NCBI GenBank assembly: GCA_016198945.1
Contig: JACQHO010000085.1
Coordinates: 1-9,478 of the forward strand
DNA: 9,478 nucleotides
Direction: 5' to 3'
DNA from: Nitrospirota bacterium
Lineage (GTDB): Bacteria > Nitrospirota > Nitrospiria > JACQBZ01
In this document: piece after piece, positions 1 to 5,600 of the stretch
Position numbering within the stretch: the first letter of the stretch is position 1
How the letters are laid out: every line of letters begins with the position of its first letter
Made by a program: the position numbers and the translations under genes
The notes under the pieces: generated by a model
The model's input: the letters and a program-made list of their open reading frames with translations, nothing else
Database searches by the model: none
What the model was told of the DNA's origin: nothing

Positions 1-699
1 TCCCTCCCCCGTGTTCGGAAATCCGGATCGCTCCAGGAAATAGCGCAGAGACGTTTTCAAACCGCTGAAGCTCATGTCCAGCGTGTCTTTCTTGAGATAC
101 GGTCTTGGAAAGGCCACGCGGGTCTGATCCCCCGTCCTGGAAATCCGATCCAGCGCCGGCCCTCCCGGGTAAGGCAGCCCCAACATTTTGGCGCCCTTGT
201 CAAAGGCCTCCCCTGCGGCATCATCAACGGTCTGCCCGAGTAGTTTGAAAGGGCCTTGGGTGGGAACATAGTAAAGATTAGTGTGACCGCCCGAAACAAC
301 CAGCGCCACAGCGGGCAGTTCCACGGCCCGGTCCTCAAGGTAAGCCGCCGCAACATGGCCTTCCAAATGATGAACACCGATCAGCGCCAGGTTGTGGCGA
401 TACGCCAGGGCCTTCGCATAAGACACGCCCACCATCAGGGCGCCCACCAAACCGGGGCCCTGTGTCACGGCGACCCCGGACAAATCCCGAGGATGAACAT
501 TCGCCTTGTCCAAAGCGGCGCCGACCACATCCGAAATCACCGCGGCGTGCTGGCGGCAGGCCAGCTCCGGCACAACGCCCCCGTATTTCCGATGAATCTG
601 CTCTTGTGAATATAAAACATTCGAAACCACTTCCCGTCCGTCTTTGACAACGGCCGCGGCGGTTTCATCACAGGATGTTTCAATGCCCAAGAGAAGCAC
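1..699 (-). CDS. tsaD: tRNA N6-adenosine threonylcarbamoyltransferase TsaD (partial, C-terminus outside window)
   Basis: TsaD, with TsaB and TsaE, transfers threonylcarbamoyl from threonylcarbamoyl-AMP to A37 of ANN-decoding tRNAs in the cytoplasm, the last step of t6A synthesis. Seen here: the N-terminal 233 residues of a protein that is usually about 340 long. The ASKHA-fold signature ETSCDET is at residues 7-13. The metal-binding HHLEGH stretch has His111 and His115. SGGHT is at 136-140, the FDKGAKMLGLPYPGG substrate-site loop begins at 166, and SFSGLKT is at 210-216. All expected motifs are intact. The start is GTG at 699-697, preceded by GGGAG four bases upstream. It gives MLLLGIETSCDET, the normal family N-terminus; an in-frame TTG five codons further up is less likely. 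The gene lies 40 bases after the TPR gene on the same strand, with no terminator between, so it is probably the third gene of the clpC operon. The identification is firm; only the 3' end is missing. Confidence 0.97.
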   Translation of the reverse strand, partial: MLLLGIETSCDETAAAVVKDGREVVSNVLYSQEQIHRKYGGVVPELACRQHAAVISDVVGAALDKANVHPRDLSGVAVTQGPGLVGALMVGVSYAKALAYRHNLALIGVHHLEGHVAAAYLEDRAVELPAVALVVSGGHTNLYYVPTQGPFKLLGQTVDDAAGEAFDKGAKMLGLPYPGGPALDRISRTGDQTRVAFPRPYLKKDTLDMSFSGLKTSLRYFLERSGFPNTGEG

Positions 700-739
700 G
701 TCTCTCCCGTTCAAAATCTACCTGGAATGTGTGAAGACT

Positions 740-1537
740 CTATGGCAAACGATCGAGATGTCTTTTTACGAGTTGTACCGCCGGCCCATGTTCATGGCCG
801 GCCAACACCAGGAAGGATTGATAGTGTCGTTTCGATTCCTCAAAAAAACCGGCCCGTTCGAGAAGGACCGCATAGTTCAAATGTGGATCCGGAAAATTCG
901 GCCGGGCCATGATCGCCTTCTGATAAAGACGTTTAGCCTCTTCCAAACGGTTTTGCCGCTCAAAAAGAAGCCCAAGGTTGTTCAGGGTCTGCACATTTTC
1001 GGGATCAAGCCGCAAGGCCGAATGATAACGGGACTCGGCTTCTCCGGCACGACCCTGTCTCATGAGAACCAGCCCAAGATTATTCTGAATCTCCGTCGAC
1101 TCCGGATCGAGCGACGCGGCCAGTAAGAGCTCCCGCTCCGCTTCTGTAAACATCTCCTGCTCAAGATAGCTCAAACCCGATTTTGCATGGGCAGTCGCCG
1201 TATTTTTTGCATCCACCGGTTCCGGCCGAGAAGTCTCTTCTGAAAAGACCTCACCTCCCACTGAGATACCCGAAGATGCGGGAAGGACATCCGGTCTGGA
1301 CAAACCCGAGGCGGTTTGTACCCGAGGGGAAGCGAGGAGAGAGGTGAAAACGTCGCGTTCGACGTATGCGAGATAAGCAACTCCTATGAAGCAGATCAAC
1401 AAACCCAACCGGATGAGAATCGTTTTTGAGGGAAAGAACGGGGAATCAATAAATCGGTCTCTTCTCGGTCTTTCGATCTCGGGGCCGGAGGGTTCATCTC
1501 GACTGGCCTTCTTCAGAGCCTCATGAATGATGCTCAT
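740..1537 (-). CDS. Membrane-anchored TPR protein with GspB-like N-terminus
   Basis: A 265-residue protein of unknown specific role. It opens with MSIIHEALKKA, a short helix resembling the cytoplasmic start of GspB/ExeB-type secretion-accessory proteins and many TPR proteins of Nitrospirota and deltaproteobacteria. A basic stretch (RPRRDR, about 24-29) is followed by one hydrophobic segment at about 39-58. Residues 60-112 form a low-complexity Ser/Pro linker. Four tetratricopeptide repeats follow, at about 114-147, 148-181, 182-215 and 216-249, with typical NNLGLVL and ALRLDPE patterns. The positive-inside rule puts the N-terminus in the cytoplasm and the TPR domain outside the inner membrane, where it could hold an envelope complex together. 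The ATG at 1537-1535 has only a weak GGTGA upstream. It sits 51 bases after clpC and 40 before tsaD, so it is probably co-transcribed with both. The TPR architecture is certain; a secretion or pilus link is inference from the N-terminal motif. Confidence 0.9.
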   Translation of the reverse strand: MSIIHEALKKASRDEPSGPEIERPRRDRFIDSPFFPSKTILIRLGLLICFIGVAYLAYVERDVFTSLLASPRVQTASGLSRPDVLPASSGISVGGEVFSEETSRPEPVDAKNTATAHAKSGLSYLEQEMFTEAERELLLAASLDPESTEIQNNLGLVLMRQGRAGEAESRYHSALRLDPENVQTLNNLGLLFERQNRLEEAKRLYQKAIMARPNFPDPHLNYAVLLERAGFFEESKRHYQSFLVLAGHEHGPAVQLVKRHLDRLP

Positions 1538-1588
1538 AACACAACGTCACCCAATGAGCACGAATCTCTTGAGCCTTGGCTCGGCCGA

Positions 1589-4018
1589 TTAAACCCCCGC
1601 CATGACTTCGTCTTCCACAAAGGTGAGCGCATTGTCTTTCAGGACCACCTTGATTTTTTTGACATCCTTGAAGCGCCCCTTGATCAGCTCTTCGGACAAA
1701 GGGTCACCGATGCTCTTTTGGATGACGCGCCGCATCGGTCGAGCGCCGTAGGCCGGCTCATAGCCTTCCTTGGTCAGCCATGCTTTCACCTCCGGCGTCA
1801 CGTCCAGATGAATGCCGCGCTCCACAAGCCGGTGGTTGACCTCTTCGATCAGAATATCGACAATCTTGATCAGGTGCCGCTTTTCCAGAGGATGGAACAC
1901 GACCACCTCATCAATCCGATTTAGAAACTCCGGGTTGAACCCCTTTTTCAGTTCGGTGATGACATCATCCTTCATCCGGCCCCTCTTTTCCTCTTCCCCT
2001 TCTTTTTGGAATCCCAGAGTCGTCCCCTTGTGGATCAACTTGGTTCCAAGGTTGGAGGTCATGATCAACACGCAATTCTTGAAGTCCACCTTGCGGCCAA
2101 GGCTGTCGGTCAGACAACCGTCCTCCAAGACCTGGAGCAACATATGGAAGATTTCGGGATGGGCCTTTTCAATCTCGTCGAATAATACGACCGAATAGGG
2201 ACGCCGCCGGACCGTTTCAGTCAACTGCCCTCCCTCTTCGTATCCCACATAGCCCGGAGGGGCTCCAACCAACCGCGACCCTGTAAATTTTTCCATGTAC
2301 TCCGACATATCGATTCGAATCAGAGCATTCTCGTCATCAAACAAAAACTCCGCCAAGGCCTTGGCCAGCTCGGTCTTCCCCACACCGGTCGGTCCGAGGA
2401 AGATGAACGATCCAATGGGCCTCCGGGCTTCTTTCAGTCCAGCCCGAGAACGACGGATGGCGCGACAAACAGCCGTAATCGCCTCCTCTTGTCCCACGAT
2501 GCGCTTGTGCAGCTCTTCTTCCATATGGAGTAGTTTTTGAGATTCGGCCTCTTCCAATTTGTACAAAGGAATCCCGGTCATTTTCGACACGACATACCCG
2601 ACGTCCTCTTTCGAGATCACCGGCCGATTTTTTTCCTGGCTTTTCTTCCACTCCCGCTTGGCCTCTTCCAACAGCCGTTTGTGCCGTTCCTCTTCCTCGC
2701 GAAGCTTGACCGCCTCTTCAAAATTCTGAAGCGTCACGGCCAATTCCTTGTCCCGGGTGACCCGTTTCAGATCCTGCTCCAGTGTTTTTAATTCATCGGG
2801 CAATGAATAGCTTTTCATCTTGGCCCGTGAACCGGTTTCGTCAATCACATCGATCGCCTTGTCGGGCATGAATCGATCGGTAATATATCGGTCGGACAGC
2901 CGGACGGCCTCGACAATGGCTTCCTCCGTGATCTCGACTCCGTGGTGCTCCTCATACCGATCTCGAAGCCCTTTGATAATCTTGATGGTCTCGTCAACAC
3001 TGGGCGGTTGCACAAAAATCGGTTGAAACCGCCGCTTAAGGGCGCCGTCTTTTTCGATATGTTTGCGGTACTCATCCAGCGTTGTTGCTCCGATGCATTG
3101 TATCTCGCCGCGGGCCAGGGCCGGCTTGAGCATGTTGGACGCGTCAATGGAACCTTCTGCCGCACCGGCGCCGACCAATGTATGGAGCTCATCAATGAAG
3201 ATGATGATATTCCCCGCCTGAACGATCTCTTTCATGACCACTTTCAACCGCTCTTCGAACTGGCCGCGATATTTCGTTCCGGCCACCAAAGATCCCAGAT
3301 CCAAGGCGATGACGCGCCGGTTCAGAAGATTATCCGGAACTTCGGTCGAGACGATCCGCTGGGCCAATCCTTCCACGATCGCTGTTTTCCCGACTCCCGA
3401 CTCTCCAATAAGGGCCGGATTGTTTTTTGTCCGGCGGCACAAAATCTGGAGAACCCGTTCGATTTCATCGGCACGGCCGATCACCGGATCCAGCGCCCCT
3501 TCCGTTGCCATCTGGGTCAGGTCTCGGCCGAACTCTTCCAAGGCAGGGGTGTTGCTTTTCTTTTCCCGCTCACGAGGAACCGATTTACGAAGAAAATTAA
3601 CGGTAAGCTGACGCGCGGTAAGCAGATTGGCTCCCAGGCTTCGAAGAATCTTGCCTCCGATTCCTTCTTCCTCGCGCAGGAGACCCAGAAGGAGATGTTC
3701 GCTTCCGATGTGGTTGTGGCCCAACAAACGGGCCTCTTCCACCGCAAACTCGATCACTTTTTTCACACGCGGAGTGAATGGAATCTCACCGAATGTCATG
3801 GTGCTGCCGCCGCTGGGCAGATTCCGTTCGATTTCCAGGCGAACCTGATCGGGAGAGAGACCCATCTTTTTCACGATCGCCAGCGCAATTCCATCCGCTT
3901 CTCTTAAAATCGCCAGGGCCAAGTGCTCCGTGCCAAGATAATCATTTTGATGGCGCTCCGCTTCCTCACGGGCAAGGATGATGATCTTTCGCCCCTTGTC
4001 GGTAAATCGCTCGAACAT
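1589..4018 (-). CDS. clpC: ATP-dependent Clp protease ATPase subunit ClpC
   Basis: Hexameric AAA+ unfoldase that threads proteins into ClpP in the cytoplasm. The 809 residues match the usual ClpC length. The Clp-N double repeat lies at about 3-145. NBD1 has Walker A GESGVGKT at 205-212 and Walker B IIIFIDE at 271-277. A short middle domain contains a UVR-like coiled segment at about 424-455 (NFEEAVKLREEEE), which separates ClpC from ClpA (none) and ClpB (a much longer one). NBD2 has Walker A GPTGVGKT at 542-549, Walker B VVLFDE at 610-615, sensor-1 TSN at 654-656 and sensor-2 GAR at 758-760. The LGF tripeptide at 668-670 fits the ClpP-docking loop, so this is a protease partner rather than a disaggregase. 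The ATG at 4018 has a near-perfect Shine-Dalgarno (AGGAGG on the minus strand, plus-strand 4023-4028) four bases away. No ctsR, mcsA or mcsB precedes it, unlike Firmicutes clpC. It has its own promoter and a structured leader and heads the clpC-TPR-tsaD run. Confidence 0.98.
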   Translation of the reverse strand: MFERFTDKGRKIIILAREEAERHQNDYLGTEHLALAILREADGIALAIVKKMGLSPDQVRLEIERNLPSGGSTMTFGEIPFTPRVKKVIEFAVEEARLLGHNHIGSEHLLLGLLREEEGIGGKILRSLGANLLTARQLTVNFLRKSVPREREKKSNTPALEEFGRDLTQMATEGALDPVIGRADEIERVLQILCRRTKNNPALIGESGVGKTAIVEGLAQRIVSTEVPDNLLNRRVIALDLGSLVAGTKYRGQFEERLKVVMKEIVQAGNIIIFIDELHTLVGAGAAEGSIDASNMLKPALARGEIQCIGATTLDEYRKHIEKDGALKRRFQPIFVQPPSVDETIKIIKGLRDRYEEHHGVEITEEAIVEAVRLSDRYITDRFMPDKAIDVIDETGSRAKMKSYSLPDELKTLEQDLKRVTRDKELAVTLQNFEEAVKLREEEERHKRLLEEAKREWKKSQEKNRPVISKEDVGYVVSKMTGIPLYKLEEAESQKLLHMEEELHKRIVGQEEAITAVCRAIRRSRAGLKEARRPIGSFIFLGPTGVGKTELAKALAEFLFDDENALIRIDMSEYMEKFTGSRLVGAPPGYVGYEEGGQLTETVRRRPYSVVLFDEIEKAHPEIFHMLLQVLEDGCLTDSLGRKVDFKNCVLIMTSNLGTKLIHKGTTLGFQKEGEEEKRGRMKDDVITELKKGFNPEFLNRIDEVVVFHPLEKRHLIKIVDILIEEVNHRLVERGIHLDVTPEVKAWLTKEGYEPAYGARPMRRVIQKSIGDPLSEELIKGRFKDVKKIKVVLKDNALTFVEDEVMAGV

Positions 4019-4022
4019 CGTA

Positions 4023-4028
4023 CCTCCT
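4023..4028 (-). promoter_or_regulatory. Strong Shine-Dalgarno site of clpC
   Basis: The minus strand reads CGAGGAGGTACG directly before the clpC ATG. AGGAGG is a full match to the anti-SD sequence, with a four-base spacer. It is the strongest ribosome binding site in the window and fixes the clpC start at 4018. Confidence 0.85.
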
Positions 4029-4086
4029 CGGCTTTGTCGCTCACACGGAAATTAACAGGGCCCCTCGTACAGCCGATTGATTTCAC

Positions 4087-4130
4087 TATAAAACAGCGGG
4101 GAATTTCGTAACGCAACCCGCTGTTTTATA
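4087..4130. repeat. Perfect 14-bp inverted repeat in clpC leader (attenuator/terminator-like hairpin or operator)
   Basis: The left arm TATAAAACAGCGGG (4087-4100) is the exact reverse complement of the right arm CCCGCTGTTTTATA (4117-4130), separated by 16 bases. In the clpC transcript this folds into a stem with a GC core (CAGCGGG/CCCGCTG) flanked by an A-run on the 5' side and UUUUAUA on the 3' side. That is the layout of a bidirectional intrinsic terminator, although the 16-nt loop is long for one. It lies downstream of the clpC promoter and ends 68 bases before the clpC start. A pure terminator for the upstream dehydrogenase gene would therefore also block clpC unless it is conditional. 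Possible roles are transcription attenuation, an mRNA-stabilising or temperature-sensing 5' hairpin, or a repressor operator. It does not match CIRCE (TTAGCACTC-N9-GAGTGCTAA) or the CtsR heptad repeat. The structure is certain; its role is open. Confidence 0.75.
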
Positions 4131-4157
4131 ACTTGAGCGCAAGCGAATTTGCTCAGT
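4131..4157. repeat. Imperfect dyad at the clpC transcription start (possible operator)
   Basis: The plus strand reads ACTTGAGC (4131-4138), twelve bases, then GCTCAGT (4151-4157). The arms are complementary apart from one unpaired base. The dyad lies just downstream of the -10 hexamer (4161-4166) and covers the predicted transcription start near 4154, a usual position for a repressor. CTTGAGC differs by one base from the CTTGAGT half-site of the HspR-bound HAIR element (CTTGAGT-N7-ACTCAAG). The other arm and the spacing do not fit HAIR, so this is only a possible operator. Confidence 0.35.
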
Positions 4158-4160
4158 TTT

Positions 4161-4189
4161 ATTCTAACCACAGCCCTATCTAATGTCAA
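4161..4189 (-). promoter_or_regulatory. Sigma70-type promoter of clpC
   Basis: Read on the minus strand there is a consensus -35 TTGACA (plus 4184-4189), a 17-base spacer, and a -10 TAGAAT (plus 4161-4166; five of six match TATAAT). The expected start is near 4154, giving a leader of about 136 nt to clpC. It is the best promoter match in the window. It implies housekeeping-sigma transcription of clpC, with any stress control imposed by a repressor or by the leader structures rather than by an alternative sigma factor. Confidence 0.8.
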
Positions 4190-4265
4190 GATATTTCTCC
4201 CGATAACCGGAACATGCTTCGCAGGATTTTGAACAAGAAAAATGGAAAAGAAAGGAGGGAATTGA

Positions 4266-5423
4266 CTAATTTGCTGAAAGAGGATCGTCGGACCGGACGG
4301 CTCGAATGGCATCGAACTGCTCGGGACGGATTGCGCGGCCCTGCCATTGGAGTTCAGCCAATTCAAAACCGATCTCCCGGCTGAGCTTCTCCAGTTCCAG
4401 AGCCAGTTCAAGGTCTTTTTTGCCTTCAAGATGTCGGCGTTCATACATTCGATCCCAGCAAAGCAGGATCGTCTCCCCTAAGCAGCCGAATACTTCATCC
4501 TCACGAAGAAGGCCGAAATTGAAAGAGCACTTCATGCCGGAGAGCCGCCCGACTCCTCCTTCTACCACGATCACATCCGGCCTCTTTTCCATCAGATCCA
4601 GCGGAGTGCTGGTCGGACGGCTGTCATCAATAATCAGGATCCCGGGAGGAAGATCGGCCGGGTTCAAGACGGCCGAAATCGCATTCGTTGCCGCCACGAC
4701 GAGATCAGTTTCTTTAATGGGAGAAAGGTCCTTCGACAGAACGACCGGTGTATGGGTCTGCTTGGCCAGTTCTTCCCCAAGCTCGTTGAGCACTTTGACC
4801 CGACGATCAATGAGAATCAGCCTGCGCACCTTCTCGGCCAACAATTTGCTCGTCAATGAACCGACCAGGCCCGCCGCTCCGACGACGGCGACTGAACAAT
4901 TTTTCAGTTCCAATCCCGCCTTTTTTGCCAAACATTCCGCCCCATGCCGAAGTAAGACGGAGGTAAAAATGCTCCCGCTCGTGATCAGTGCCTTGACACC
5001 ATCCAGCGCATCCCACTTGGACCGCATCACCGATGCGGACAAGGCGCCCAGCCCGATCACGTTGGGACCCAGTTTTTCACCCAGTCGAACGGCCCGAAGG
5101 ATCCGTCTTCGGGCGCGATCCAGATCTTTAAACATCTGCTCACCCGTTAAGGGACAAAAAACGACACGGCCCCTCATCTCCCCCCCGGTCCGCGTATTGA
5201 TTCCCGAAATGGACGGCCCCAGAATCGGCCAGAGGTAACGGGAAAACCCATCAACCAGCCCATCCGGAAAATAACGAAGAAAAGAATATTTTCGACAAAC
5301 ATCGGAGGGATAGCGTGGATGGATGACAAAGACAAAATCAGCTGATCCGACAATGAACTGGACAATCGGTCTCGGCATTACATGAAGGAAAAGGTCCCGT
5401 AGAGTACCGATAATCGCTTTCAT
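4266..5423 (-). CDS. Acyl-ACP reductase-like NAD(P)-binding dehydrogenase (COG5322-type)
   Basis: A Rossmann-fold oxidoreductase resembling cyanobacterial fatty acyl-ACP reductase, which reduces acyl-ACP to fatty aldehyde with NADPH. Numbering is from the ATG at 5423 (385 residues). A family-specific N-terminal region with FVFVIHPRYP is at about 30-39. GLGALSASVM lies near 124-133 and ITSGSIFTS near 147-155, counterparts of the ALGGF and TTGNTHT segments of the cyanobacterial enzyme. The nucleotide-binding VVGAAGLVGS has its GxxGxxG at 182-188. Near the C-terminus VFGCLGETILL aligns with the MFACFAEAMLL stretch that carries the catalytic Cys of the cyanobacterial enzyme, placing the likely nucleophile at Cys314. 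The protein is about 45 residues longer than the cyanobacterial one. A longer reading from ATG 5456 exists (396 residues), but the promoter at 5460-5487 would start transcription at about that ATG, so 5423 is preferred; neither start has a clear Shine-Dalgarno. No aldehyde-deformylating oxygenase lies beside it. The family is likely; the substrate is inferred. Confidence 0.85.
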   Translation of the reverse strand: MKAIIGTLRDLFLHVMPRPIVQFIVGSADFVFVIHPRYPSDVCRKYSFLRYFPDGLVDGFSRYLWPILGPSISGINTRTGGEMRGRVVFCPLTGEQMFKDLDRARRRILRAVRLGEKLGPNVIGLGALSASVMRSKWDALDGVKALITSGSIFTSVLLRHGAECLAKKAGLELKNCSVAVVGAAGLVGSLTSKLLAEKVRRLILIDRRVKVLNELGEELAKQTHTPVVLSKDLSPIKETDLVVAATNAISAVLNPADLPPGILIIDDSRPTSTPLDLMEKRPDVIVVEGGVGRLSGMKCSFNFGLLREDEVFGCLGETILLCWDRMYERRHLEGKKDLELALELEKLSREIGFELAELQWQGRAIRPEQFDAIRAVRSDDPLSAN

Positions 5424-5459
5424 GGTGTTCAGGTTCCCGGTTGATCCGTTGCCCATATT

Positions 5460-5487
5460 AGTGTACTATACTCTTCGCCCCTGTCAA
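5460..5487 (-). promoter_or_regulatory. Putative promoter of the dehydrogenase gene
   Basis: The minus strand carries TTGACA (plus 5482-5487), a 16-base spacer and TACACT (plus 5460-5465; four of six match TATAAT). Transcription would begin near 5453. That leaves about 30 nt of leader before the ATG at 5423, but none before the ATG at 5456, which argues for the shorter protein. Confidence 0.55.
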
Positions 5488-5526
5488 CTCCTCGCCTTAC
5501 TTAATAGCTACTCAAATCGTCTCCAT

Positions 5527-5537
5527 TATGATATTAT
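5527..5537 (+). promoter_or_regulatory. Possible -10 region for the histidine kinase operon
   Basis: The 126-base divergent spacer becomes strongly AT-rich at 5524-5550. It contains two overlapping -10-like hexamers on the plus strand, TATGAT (5527-5532) and TATTAT (5532-5537), each five of six to consensus. No good -35 stands at the right distance, so transcription may need an activator, or the promoter may lie elsewhere in the spacer. Low certainty. Confidence 0.3.
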
Positions 5538-5580
5538 TAGTTTTGTTGTCGCATTTTAAGCCATGGTTTTCGTTCTTCCG

Positions 5581-5600
5581 GATTGTGGGAGATTGTGGAA
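5581..5600 (+). repeat. Tandem 10-base repeat at the histidine kinase start
   Basis: GATTGTGGGA (5581-5590) is followed at once by GATTGTGGAA (5591-5600), nine of ten identical. The repeat carries both candidate starts: TTG at 5583 and GTG at 5595 in the same frame. The GGGAG of the first copy (5587-5591) acts as a close-spaced Shine-Dalgarno for the GTG in the second. It is probably a small local duplication. Confidence 0.6.

Noticed and set aside
1571..1582. Short palindrome GAGCC-TT-GGCTC between clpC and the TPR gene, overlapping a second CTTGAGC heptamer (1568-1574)
   Set aside because: A five-base stem with a two-base loop and no U-tract is too small for a terminator, and one matching heptamer is weak evidence for an operator.
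2942..3907. Long plus-strand reading frame of 321 codons opposite clpC
   Set aside because: It is antisense to an unmistakable, fully conserved ClpC and has no recognisable domain; it is a shadow of the coding strand's composition.
4019..4265. Possible small RNA or known riboswitch upstream of clpC
   Set aside because: Apart from the promoter and the two dyads I recognise no riboswitch consensus, CIRCE element or CtsR site, and no small reading frame with a convincing ribosome binding site.
4306..5238. Plus-strand reading frame of 310 codons opposite the dehydrogenase
   Set aside because: Low-complexity Ser/Arg-rich translation, no domain, fully antisense to a conserved enzyme.
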